Positions 49,474 to 57,549 of a stretch of 64,000 nucleotides of DNA are shown here, piece by piece. Below the pieces are notes generated by a model, which saw only the letters and a program-made list of their open reading frames with translations, searched no databases and was not told where the DNA came from. The position numbers were made by a program, and so were the translations under genes. Numbering within the stretch: position 1 is the first letter of the stretch; each line of letters begins with the position of its first letter. Source of the DNA: Bradyrhizobium algeriense (GTDB lineage: Bacteria; Pseudomonadota; Alphaproteobacteria; Rhizobiales; Xanthobacteraceae); NCBI RefSeq assembly GCF_003062295.1, contig NZ_PYCN01000020.1:1-64000 (forward strand), read 5' to 3'.

Positions 49474-50001
49474 TCAGGAATGCTTGTCGAGGCGTCGCTT
49501 GAGCAGCGTCAAATGTTGCAACAGATCCGACTGCGCGACGGGCGACAGTTCGCCGATCAGAGCAATCACCCATTCCTCATGCCGGCGCGCCATCCGGCTG
49601 AATTCCCTGGCGCCTTCCTGCGACAGGCGCAGGCGGAAGGTGCGGCGGTCCTCGGAATCGACCTCGCGATGGATGAAGCCATCAGCTTCCAGCTTCTGCA
49701 CCAGCGCGGTGATCGCACCGTTTGAAACCATCAGGAGGTCCGAAACTTCGGACATGGTCGCGCCCGCCGGCTTGCGCGTGAGCTGCGCCAGCAGGTCGAA
49801 GCGGGCCAGTGTGGTGTTGAACTCCTTGCGCAGCCGCGCGTTCAGCGCCTTCTCGATCCGGGTGGCGCAGGAGAGCAGCCGCAGCCAGATCCGCAATTCC
49901 AGATGCGCGCCGTCGGATTCATGCGCCGGCTCGACCGGCCGCAACGCTTGCCCGCGTGCGCGCTTCGGGGATCGGGCCTTTCGCTTGACTGTGGCATCCA
50001 T
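49474..50001 (-). CDS. MarR family transcriptional regulator
   Basis: 175 residues. A basic N-terminal extension (about 1-35, KRKARSPKRARG) precedes a MarR winged helix-turn-helix: LRKEFNTTLARFDLLAQL, ATMSEVSDLLMVSNGAITALVQKLEADGFI and the wing DSEDRRTFRLRLSQEGA. As the last gene of the Rieske/indolepyruvate oxidoreductase operon it is likely its own regulator, acting at the divergent region at 57.3 kb. MarR regulators of catabolic operons usually release DNA when a pathway aromatic acid binds. ATG 50001. Confidence 0.92.
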   Translation of the reverse strand: MDATVKRKARSPKRARGQALRPVEPAHESDGAHLELRIWLRLLSCATRIEKALNARLRKEFNTTLARFDLLAQLTRKPAGATMSEVSDLLMVSNGAITALVQKLEADGFIHREVDSEDRRTFRLRLSQEGAREFSRMARRHEEWVIALIGELSPVAQSDLLQHLTLLKRRLDKHS

Positions 50002-50019
50002 GGCTTGGGTCTCACCGGG

Positions 50020-50754
50020 CTAGATGGAAATCGATCCGATGCTGGCTCCGCCGCAGACATACAGCGTCTGCCCGGTGATGAAGTCGGCATCAGGTGAACT
50101 GAAGAAACTGACCGCGCGCGCGACGTCGGCGGATTTTCCGAGGCGGCCGAGCGGAATCGCCTGCGCCAGCTTCTTTGCTCGTTCGGATTCCGGCGACATC
50201 ACGCTCTCGAACATCTCGGTATCTCCGATCGGGCCGGGGGCTACGACATTGACGGTGATGCCGAAGGGGGCAAGCTCCAGCGCCCAGGTCCGCGCCATGC
50301 CGATGATACCGGCCTTGGTCGCCGAATAGACCGTGCGCGTGGCGGCCCCCAGCGCGGCGCGCGACGACAGCAGCACGATGCGGCCGAAGCGCGCCTGCTT
50401 CATGCCCGGCAGCGCCGCCTGCGCCAGCGCAATCGCGGCGCCGAAATGCAATTGGGCCAATGCGCCGACGTCCTCGTCGGCGACCTCTTCCAGCGGCTTG
50501 GCGCGGATCGCGCCGGCATTGTGCACGACGTGGGTGATCGCAACCTTCGCAGCGATCTCGTTCGCCGCCTGCCGCGTCGCAGCCGCATCGAGCAGGTCGA
50601 CCTCGCGCGAGGAGAGCTTTGGATGGCCCCAGTCGGGCTTGCGCCGCGACAGCGAGATCACGTCATAGCCCTCGGCCAGGAGGCCGCGGGCGATCGCCGC
50701 GCCGATGCCGGTATTGCCGCCGCTTACGATCGCCGTGTGGTGGACCACGCTCAT
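50020..50754 (-). CDS. SDR family oxidoreductase
   Basis: 244 residues. SGGNTGIGAAIA near 10, HNAG near 80, catalytic Ser in LLSSRAALG, the Tyr-x-x-x-Lys pair in RTVYSATKAG near 152, and VVAPGPIGDTEMF. Within a Rieske oxygenase operon it is likely to be a dihydrodiol or alcohol dehydrogenase acting after ring hydroxylation. It starts 7 nt after the oxygenase beta-subunit gene and is followed by the MarR gene after 18 bp. Confidence 0.9.
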   Translation of the reverse strand: MSVVHHTAIVSGGNTGIGAAIARGLLAEGYDVISLSRRKPDWGHPKLSSREVDLLDAAATRQAANEIAAKVAITHVVHNAGAIRAKPLEEVADEDVGALAQLHFGAAIALAQAALPGMKQARFGRIVLLSSRAALGAATRTVYSATKAGIIGMARTWALELAPFGITVNVVAPGPIGDTEMFESVMSPESERAKKLAQAIPLGRLGKSADVARAVSFFSSPDADFITGQTLYVCGGASIGSISI

Positions 50755-50760
50755 TCTCCG

Positions 50761-51273
50761 TCACATAAAGAGCTGGATGTTGCCGAAGGCAGCATCGCAA
50801 TTGATCAGGTCGACGCGCTTCAGCTTGATCCTCAGCTTGCCGTGTTCGACGCTCAGATGATGTGTCGCCCAGGCCGCATAGAGCGTCTGCTCTTCCAGGC
50901 GAGTCTCCACATAGTGCATCGCCGTCCAGGTGACATAGCTGTTGGCGGCGGCGTCGCGCGAATCCACCTGCGGTGTCTGCAGCACGTGATGGCAGCGGCT
51001 CTTCGGCTTCTGGCTGAAGGTCCGCGCGCCCTTGAGCCGCTCAACCCGGATCGAGAGCAACAGCTTGTCCTCGTACATCAGCGAGCAGGTCAGCCGCGGA
51101 TCGGTTTGATTCCATTCCAGCGGCATCCAGTAGAAGGCGTCGTCGGCGTACATGTCGAGCCATTCGTCGAAACGCTGCTGGTCGATCAGCCGCGCCTCGC
51201 GAACGACGAAGTCGATCAACTCCTGATCGGTGGGGACCGCATTCTTGAGGGGAGCCTCGGCGAGCATGCTCAT
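50761..51273 (-). CDS. aromatic-ring-hydroxylating dioxygenase beta subunit
   Basis: 170 residues, the length and NTF2-like fold of Rieske oxygenase small subunits. Diagnostic stretch: DEWLDMYADDAFYWMPLEWNQ near 35-55 and HVLQTPQVDSRDAAANSYVTW. It has a structural role in the oxygenase hexamer with the alpha subunit, whose stop is at 51275 one nt before its start. ATG 51273 follows a weak ribosome binding site within the alpha-subunit gene end. Confidence 0.93.
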   Translation of the reverse strand: MSMLAEAPLKNAVPTDQELIDFVVREARLIDQQRFDEWLDMYADDAFYWMPLEWNQTDPRLTCSLMYEDKLLLSIRVERLKGARTFSQKPKSRCHHVLQTPQVDSRDAAANSYVTWTAMHYVETRLEEQTLYAAWATHHLSVEHGKLRIKLKRVDLINCDAAFGNIQLFM

Positions 51274-51274
51274 G

Positions 51275-52588
51275 TCACATCCCCATCGTCATGAACTTGG
51301 ACCAGGCCCGGAACTGGTGGCGCATCGGCCATTCGCTGGTCCCGTTGACCGCCACATTGGTCTGTCCGGCCTCGTCGGGGCTGTAGAGGCGCTGCAGGTT
51401 CACCCACTCATTGCCGTTCGAATGCAGGCCTTCCTGCGCGCGCTCATACATTTCGAGGTCGTCATGGCCGACGATGGAGGTCGGCGCATTGATCAGCCGG
51501 TTGTACATCAGCGTGCGCTCCAGCAGCATGTCGGGCGCGTCGACGAGCTGGAAGGTCCAGGATTCAACCAGCGTCTTGTTGGCCGCGATCGGCTTGAAGT
51601 GCCGCAACAGCTGGATCGGACCCTTGATCATGATGTTGGGGAAGTAGACCGTGTTGTGTCTGTTTTCGTCCAGGATTGCCTTGGCCCGGGCCTCGCCATA
51701 CGCCGCCGTCATCTTCTCGAAATAGCCGGGCACCGCCGAATAGTCCGAGTGGATCGAGTGGTGCACGCCGGTGTGACCGTGGCCGTTGTCCCAGATCCGG
51801 ATGCCCATGTTCTCGAAGAATTCGTACGGGCTCATGAACGGCGCGATGATCTCTACCGCCATCGGCTTCTTTGTACCGGGAGGTGCTTTCTTCCAGACCT
51901 CGACCACGGTTCCGGCCGAGGATTCGTGCGCCACCATGGGATGGCAGGTGTCGGTCTGGTTTTCGACCAGCATCTTCCAATTGCAATTGTGCATGTAACG
52001 CAGCACGCCGCCGGCGACCTTGAGCTGGCCGGCCGGCGAACGGTCGATCATGTTGTCGAAGCTCGACAGGCTTTCGCCGAAGAACTCCTCGAAATCGAGG
52101 CCGCCGTCGTTGATCTTGGCGAACACAAAACCGCGATAGTTGCGGACATGGCGCACCGGCGCCATTCCGCTCGCCGCACGGCTCTGTTCGAAGCCTGTAT
52201 TCTCGTAGCCCTTCTTCAGGGGGATCGCGAGCAGTGAGCCGTCGGTCTTGAAGCTCCAGGCGTGGTAGGGGCAGCGGAAGAACTTTCCGGTGTTGCCGCA
52301 GGTCTCGGACGTGATGCGCGTGCCCTTGTGGGGGCAGCGGTTGTGCAACACGTGCACCTTGCCATCGGTATGGCGCACCAGCAGGACCGGCTGCGTGCCG
52401 ATCGTGGTGCCGAAATAATCGCCGGGATTGGGGACCTGGCTGTCGTGGCCGACATAGACCCAGCTGTTCGGGAACATATGCTCCATTTCGAGCTGGAACA
52501 CCTCTTCGCTGACATAGACGTCGCGGTGAACTTCCTGCTCGCGGACCAGCGCGCGAAGCGCCTCGGCGTTGCCGGCATATCGGGTCAT
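51275..52588 (-). CDS. aromatic-ring-hydroxylating dioxygenase alpha subunit (Rieske)
   Basis: 437 residues. Rieske [2Fe-2S] ligands Cys85, His87 (NRCPHKG), Cys106, His109 (RCPYHAWSF). Mononuclear iron site with Asp213, His216, His221 (NQTDTCHPMVAHESS) and a further Asp later. It adds O2 to an aromatic acid or heteroaromatic substrate using electrons from the reductase encoded upstream. It belongs to the benzoate/anthranilate-like branch by overall look. AGGAGG lies 5 nt before ATG 52588. The neighbouring indolepyruvate oxidoreductase and MarR genes recall two-subunit Rieske oxygenases of indole-3-acetate catabolism, a hypothesis only. Confidence 0.95.
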   Translation of the reverse strand: MTRYAGNAEALRALVREQEVHRDVYVSEEVFQLEMEHMFPNSWVYVGHDSQVPNPGDYFGTTIGTQPVLLVRHTDGKVHVLHNRCPHKGTRITSETCGNTGKFFRCPYHAWSFKTDGSLLAIPLKKGYENTGFEQSRAASGMAPVRHVRNYRGFVFAKINDGGLDFEEFFGESLSSFDNMIDRSPAGQLKVAGGVLRYMHNCNWKMLVENQTDTCHPMVAHESSAGTVVEVWKKAPPGTKKPMAVEIIAPFMSPYEFFENMGIRIWDNGHGHTGVHHSIHSDYSAVPGYFEKMTAAYGEARAKAILDENRHNTVYFPNIMIKGPIQLLRHFKPIAANKTLVESWTFQLVDAPDMLLERTLMYNRLINAPTSIVGHDDLEMYERAQEGLHSNGNEWVNLQRLYSPDEAGQTNVAVNGTSEWPMRHQFRAWSKFMTMGM

Positions 52589-52599
52589 GCGTTCCTCCT

Positions 52600-53565
52600 T
52601 CACAGGTCGAGCACGAGTCGCTTGGTTTTCGCGCGCGAAATACAGATCTGCATCACCTTGTTCGACGCCTTCTCGCTTTCGCTCAAGATGTAATCGCGAT
52701 GATCGGGAATACCCTCGACGACAGTGGTCTGGCAGATGCCGCAATCGCCGCGCTTGCAGTCATGCATCGGGTCTTCGCCGGCCTCGAGCAGCACGTCGAG
52801 GATGGTCTTGCCGGCAGGAATCTCGAAGACGCGTCCGCTGCCCTTGAGTTCGACCTCGAAACTGGTATCGCCGGACTTCTCCTCGGGCGCGGTGAAGATT
52901 TCGAAATGCAGCCGCCCCTGCGGCCAGTTCATCTGCTTGGCCAACGCGATGGCAGCCTCGATCATCGGCAGCGGTCCGCATAAGTAAAGCGGCACGTCGG
53001 GCGCGAGCCGCGTCATCAGGCCTTCGAGATCGAAGAACCGGCCGGCTTCGTCGTCGGCGTGGATGGTCGCGCTGGCGCTGGCCAGCCGCTCGATATCGCC
53101 GAGAAAGGCGAGCTCGCTGCGGCTGCGTCCGGCATAATAGAATGAGAACGGCCGCTTCGCCGCGCTCAATTCGCAGGCCATGGCCAGCAGCGGCGTCACG
53201 CCGATTCCGCCGGCGACGAGTGCGACTTCGCCCGCGCCCGCTCGAAGCGGAAAATTGTTCGCCGGAGGCGAGATCGTCAGGCGATCGCCGGTCTTGAGGC
53301 CGTGCATGAAGTTGGAGCCGCCGCGGCTCTTGCTTTCCTGCAGCACGGAGATGCGATAGGCGGTCGGATGTTCGGCGGCCGCACGCGGCGAAATTGTCTC
53401 GATCAGCGAGTAGGAACGCCGGCCGACATCTGGCAGGTGGACGTCGATATGGGCGCCGGGAGCCCAGCCCGGCATCGGGGCGCCGTTGGCGCGCACCAGC
53501 ACGAATTCGCGAATTCGCGGCGTGAGCGCCTCGGCCTTCGACACCACGACCTCGAATTGATCCAT
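52600..53565 (-). CDS. PDR/VanB-type oxidoreductase (FMN, NAD, plant-type [2Fe-2S])
   Basis: 321 residues. It has the phthalate dioxygenase reductase order: flavin-binding barrel with RRSYSLI, NAD domain with ALVAGGIGVTPLLAM and YLCGPLPMIEAA, and a C-terminal plant-type ferredoxin with Cys270, Cys275, Cys278 (HDCKRGDCGICQT) and Cys308 (MQICISRAK). It passes electrons from NADH to the Rieske oxygenase encoded next. ATG 53565; its stop is 11 nt before the alpha-subunit start, and it starts 2 nt after the IorB gene. Confidence 0.95.
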   Translation of the reverse strand: MDQFEVVVSKAEALTPRIREFVLVRANGAPMPGWAPGAHIDVHLPDVGRRSYSLIETISPRAAAEHPTAYRISVLQESKSRGGSNFMHGLKTGDRLTISPPANNFPLRAGAGEVALVAGGIGVTPLLAMACELSAAKRPFSFYYAGRSRSELAFLGDIERLASASATIHADDEAGRFFDLEGLMTRLAPDVPLYLCGPLPMIEAAIALAKQMNWPQGRLHFEIFTAPEEKSGDTSFEVELKGSGRVFEIPAGKTILDVLLEAGEDPMHDCKRGDCGICQTTVVEGIPDHRDYILSESEKASNKVMQICISRAKTKRLVLDL

Positions 53566-53567
53566 CC

Positions 53568-55112
53568 TCAGGCGTCCTCGAACAATGTCTCGACGGTGCG
53601 CAACGCGCCGTCGAGTTCAGCGCCATCGGCGTCCTTCAGCGCCACCTTGATCAGCCGCTGCACCCATTCGGCAGCATCGGGCCGGCCGGCCAGACGCTCG
53701 GACGCCAGCATGACCTTGTCGAATTTCGATTCACCGCGGGAACGCGTGTCCGAGTAGCCGCCGACGAGACGGCGCGCCTCGCACACGGCGGTCGCGAGCG
53801 CTGTATCGTCAGCGGCGAACTTCCGGACGCGTTGCACCCATTGATCGAGATGGCGCATCTCTCGCGAATGCCGCAGCATGCGCCGACGGAATCGCCGCAA
53901 GCCTGCCACGCAGTACAGCATCAGGAACGCCGAGGGTGAGGTCGTGCGCAATTTTCGTCCACGATCAATGAGCCGGGCGAGCCCTTTGCTACGCTCGACC
54001 TTTTCGCCGAGCCGCGGCGGCAGCAACCCCGCCATTTCCTCGATCCGCGGATGGAAGAACTCGGTGATCCCGAGGATCTGGTCATCGCCGGCCCGCGCCT
54101 CGCGGCGCACGCGGTCGAACCGCCCCGCGCGGGTCTTGAGATCCGCCACCCGGATGACGTCATCATAGGCCATCGCGATGGCGAGATATTTTGCAAAGGC
54201 CTGCATCAGCCCGATTGCGTCGCGCGGCATCGCTTCCAGCCGGTCGAGATATTCACCGCCATAGGCGACGTCCTGATAATCGACCACGCGCTGCAGGCCG
54301 GCCGCGACGATGCCGTGTATCTCAACCGGCAACTGCCGCGCCCGCGCGACCAGCGCGTCGTAATCGGTATGACCGATCGGTTCAAGGCGCGGAAAGCGTT
54401 TGGCGAGCGGCGGTTTTGCCGTCGGCTTGATCTTGGGATCCTGCTTGAGCGTGGCAACCGCCCGCTCGCGGCCGGCGGTGAAGGCGCGCAGGCTGGCATC
54501 CACGCCGACGCCGGCTGAGCGGATCGTTGCCTCAAAATCCTCGGTCGTAAAGGGCAGGGCGCCGGAACCCGCGAGCGCACCGAACAACACCGAGGAAACC
54601 ACGCTGCCGGTGGCATCCGCAATCTCGGACATGTCGAACGCGATGAAGCGGTTGGCGGCGACATTGGCCGCCTCATAGACCTGCGACGCGTCGGCGGTGC
54701 CGTCGCCGGGCGCGGTCTTCTCGCTCACGGCCAGCGAGCGGTGCGAGGAGCCGATCAACAACGTGCGGTCAGGCGAGACCAGCCCGCGCAGGATGGCGCG
54801 GCCGGCCTCCATCAATTCGGCGCCGATCACGATGTCGACCTTGCCCGGCGCCGGCATCATCGACAGCACGGGGTAACGATCCGGCTTGCCGGCGTCGGGC
54901 GCGATCATCTCGATGTAATAGATGGTGGCGCCGGTGCGCTGGGCGACGCCGGGCACCGAGGTCGATTGCGCGAACCAGCCGCGCCGCTCGGCCAGCGCCA
55001 CGATCCAGTCGACCAGCACGCCGCCGCCCTGGCCGCCCATCGCGAGCACCGCGACGGTGATGGGGCGAGCCTGACTGAGCGCGATGGAGGAGGGGGCGAC
55101 TGAGACGTTCAT
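53568..55112 (-). CDS. indolepyruvate oxidoreductase beta-subunit family protein with long C-terminal extension
   Basis: 514 residues. The first about 200 residues are the beta (gamma-type) domain of 2-oxoacid:ferredoxin oxidoreductases: VAVLAMGGQGGGVLVDWI, VPGVAQRTGATIYYIEM and VVSSVLFGALAGSGALPF. The remaining about 300 residues resemble the DUF6537-type region normally found in fused bacterial indolepyruvate oxidoreductases. It partners the alpha subunit encoded just upstream (ATGA overlap of 4 nt). ATG 55112. Together they oxidatively decarboxylate an aryl-2-oxoacid to the aryl-acetyl-CoA. Confidence 0.88.
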   Translation of the reverse strand: MNVSVAPSSIALSQARPITVAVLAMGGQGGGVLVDWIVALAERRGWFAQSTSVPGVAQRTGATIYYIEMIAPDAGKPDRYPVLSMMPAPGKVDIVIGAELMEAGRAILRGLVSPDRTLLIGSSHRSLAVSEKTAPGDGTADASQVYEAANVAANRFIAFDMSEIADATGSVVSSVLFGALAGSGALPFTTEDFEATIRSAGVGVDASLRAFTAGRERAVATLKQDPKIKPTAKPPLAKRFPRLEPIGHTDYDALVARARQLPVEIHGIVAAGLQRVVDYQDVAYGGEYLDRLEAMPRDAIGLMQAFAKYLAIAMAYDDVIRVADLKTRAGRFDRVRREARAGDDQILGITEFFHPRIEEMAGLLPPRLGEKVERSKGLARLIDRGRKLRTTSPSAFLMLYCVAGLRRFRRRMLRHSREMRHLDQWVQRVRKFAADDTALATAVCEARRLVGGYSDTRSRGESKFDKVMLASERLAGRPDAAEWVQRLIKVALKDADGAELDGALRTVETLFEDA

Positions 55113-57271
55113 GCCGCCTCCTGCTCGAATGTGACCCGCCGCCCCGCCCGCCAGCGCTGCAACGCGCCGATCATCCGTTGCCAGATGCGGTCGAGCCGCG
55201 CTTCGAAGGCGGTCGGGTTGGAAACGACGTCGGCGCGGTAGAAGGAGGGACACAAGACGGCAGCGTCCGCGACCTCGCCGCAATGGCCGCAGCCGACGCA
55301 AGTATTGTCGACGGCGGCGACCGGGTTGTCCTTGAGGGGATCGCTGGTCGGCTTCACCGACAGCGACGGGCAGCCGGACAGGCGGATGCAGGCGTGGTCG
55401 CCGGAGCAGGTGTCCTCGTCGACGCCGAAGCGCTCGCGCACGACGCGCTCGCCGCGCTTGGCGGCGGCCGCCACCAGCGGCTTCACGCGCCGCTGCTTGT
55501 TCAGCATGCATTCCGACGAGGCGACGATGATCTTCGGCCCCTTCTCCTCCGTCGTCAGCGCCTCGCGCAGGGTGTCGCGCATGCGCGTGACGTCATAGGT
55601 GCGGTCGATCTGGCGCACCCACTTGGCGCCGACGCCCTTCACCGCTTCGACGATCGGATGCTTGGTCGAGCGCGAACGGTTGTCGGCGCGCGAAGAGGGG
55701 ATGTCCTGGCCGCCGGTCGCGGCGGAATAATAATTGTCGACCACGACGATCACGCCGTCGTGCTGATTGAAGACGGCGTTGCCGACGCCGCTGGTTAGCC
55801 CGTTATGCCAGAAGCCGCCGTCGCCCATCATCGAGATCGAGCGCTTGCTCGCCGGAACGTTGAAAGCCGAGGCCGATGCAGGACCGAGTCCGTATCCCAT
55901 GGTGGTGGCGCCGATATTGAACGGCGGCAGGATCGAGAACAAATGGCAGCCGATATCGGCGGCGATGTGATGCGGGCCGAGCTCCTTTTCCACGAGCTTC
56001 ATCGCGGAAAAGATCGGCCGCTCCGGACAGCCGGTGCAGAAGCCCGGTGGTCGCGGCGGCACCACGTCGGCCAGCGCGCGGATCTTGTCGTCGACCTCGA
56101 CACGGTCGATGTTCGGCGCGCGTGCGGCATCGGGAAGCGCGTCCGCGCGCCATCGGCGGATGAAGGCACCGATCGCTGCGCCCATGACCTGCGCGGTGTA
56201 TTCGCCGGCCATCGGGAACAGGTCCTTGCCGTGCAGCTTGGCCGGAATGTCGGCGTTGCGCAGGATCTTGTGCAGCGCCTGCTCGATGAATTCGGGCTGG
56301 CCCTCCTCGACCATCAGCACGGCCTTCTTAGCCCGGCAGAAGTCGATCACCTCGCGGTCGACGATCGGGTAGGTCACGTTCATCACATAGAGCGGCACGC
56401 GCGTCTCGCCCCAGATATCGGCAAGGCCAGCCTCGCGCAGCGCGGTGATGACGCCGTTATACATGCCGCCCTGCATGATGATGCCGATGTCGTCGATATC
56501 GCCGTCAAACGTCTCGTTCATGCCGCGGGCGTGGATGAATTCGACCGCCGCAGGCCAGCGGTGCTCGATCTTCTCCTTTTCGTGCAGGAACGAGGCGGGC
56601 GGCAGCACGATACGGTTGGTGTCGCGCGACGGCGCATCGAGCGCGCGGGAAAGCGGAAAGGCAGGGCGGACGTTGTCGCGGGTGGCGAAGCGGCCATGGA
56701 CATGGCAGGCACGTATCCGCACCTCCAGCATGACGGGCGTATTCGACGCCTCGGATAGTTCGAAGGAATCGTGCACGGCCTTGACGATCGACGCCACGTT
56801 GGGCCGCGGATCGACCAGCCAGAGTTGTGACTTCATCGCAAAGGCGTGCGAACGCTCCTGCATGATGGAGGAGCCTTCGCCGTAATCCTCGCCGATGATA
56901 ATGAGCGCCCCGCCGGTTACGCCGCCCGAGGACAGGTTGGCGAGCGCGTCGGACGCGACGTTGATGCCGACCGGCGCCTTGAACGTGACTGCGCCGCGGA
57001 TCGGATACATCACGGAGGCGGCAAGGGTGGCCGCCGCCGTCGCCTCGCTGGCGCTGGATTCGAAATGCACGCCGAGGTCGGAAAGGATATCCTGCGCGTC
57101 CGACAGCACGTCCATCAGATGCGAGATCGGCGCGCCCTGGTAGCCGGCGACATAGCTGACGCCGCATTCGAGCAATGCCTTGGTGATCGCGAGGATGCCT
57201 TCGCCGCGAAATTCCTGGCCGGCGCCCAGCTTCAGGTCCTCCACCTCGCGCGCGAAAGAGCGTTCTGCCAT
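55109..57271 (-). CDS. iorA: indolepyruvate ferredoxin oxidoreductase alpha subunit
   Basis: 720 residues. The order is the pyrimidine-binding domain (AGYQGAPISHLMDVL, ESSASEATAAATLAAS), a middle domain (YVMNVTYPIVD, VEEGQPEFIEQAL), the TPP-binding domain (FCTGCPERPIFSAM, SMMGDGGFWHNGLTSG), and a C-terminal ferredoxin region with Cys clusters CSGDHACIRLSGC and CVGCGHCGEVADAAVLC for [4Fe-4S] centres. It converts indole-3-pyruvate or another aryl pyruvate to the aryl-acetyl-CoA with ferredoxin. First gene of the minus-strand operon iorA-iorB-reductase-Rieske alpha/beta-SDR-marR; start ATG 57271. Confidence 0.93.
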   Translation of the reverse strand: MAERSFAREVEDLKLGAGQEFRGEGILAITKALLECGVSYVAGYQGAPISHLMDVLSDAQDILSDLGVHFESSASEATAAATLAASVMYPIRGAVTFKAPVGINVASDALANLSSGGVTGGALIIIGEDYGEGSSIMQERSHAFAMKSQLWLVDPRPNVASIVKAVHDSFELSEASNTPVMLEVRIRACHVHGRFATRDNVRPAFPLSRALDAPSRDTNRIVLPPASFLHEKEKIEHRWPAAVEFIHARGMNETFDGDIDDIGIIMQGGMYNGVITALREAGLADIWGETRVPLYVMNVTYPIVDREVIDFCRAKKAVLMVEEGQPEFIEQALHKILRNADIPAKLHGKDLFPMAGEYTAQVMGAAIGAFIRRWRADALPDAARAPNIDRVEVDDKIRALADVVPPRPPGFCTGCPERPIFSAMKLVEKELGPHHIAADIGCHLFSILPPFNIGATTMGYGLGPASASAFNVPASKRSISMMGDGGFWHNGLTSGVGNAVFNQHDGVIVVVDNYYSAATGGQDIPSSRADNRSRSTKHPIVEAVKGVGAKWVRQIDRTYDVTRMRDTLREALTTEEKGPKIIVASSECMLNKQRRVKPLVAAAAKRGERVVRERFGVDEDTCSGDHACIRLSGCPSLSVKPTSDPLKDNPVAAVDNTCVGCGHCGEVADAAVLCPSFYRADVVSNPTAFEARLDRIWQRMIGALQRWRAGRRVTFEQEAA

Positions 57272-57316
57272 GCTCGCCTCCTCGGCCTTGCGGGGAACTC
57301 CGGACGACCGAATATA

Positions 57317-57489
57317 ATTTTAGACATCAAACAAAAATGATGTCAATCAAACTTGCGGGTTTGGGCACGGCAAAACATCCTTCGCGAATCTATCTGCAGT
57401 TTTGTAGCCTATTTCGCAGGCTTTGTGCACAGCCGGCCGGCTCTGGCACCAGATCGGCTCGCTTGACAGGATATTTTAGCCATGAAACA
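57317..57489. promoter_or_regulatory. divergent control region with paired repeats
   Basis: In the 278-bp spacer between iorA and the acyl-CoA dehydrogenase gene, ATTTTAGACATCAAACA (57317-57333) recurs as ATTTTAGCCATGAAACA (57473-57489), 15 of 17 matching. The first also forms the palindrome GACATCA-N8-TGATGTC (57323-57344). TTGACA at 57463-57468 is a -35 candidate for the plus-strand operon. These are plausible sites for the MarR protein of this cluster. Confidence 0.55.
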
Positions 57490-57549
57490 TTATTGGCACG
57501 CGTCGCGCTTGGTGGCGTACGCTAAAAGCGGCCTTTGCGGGAGACTGAC

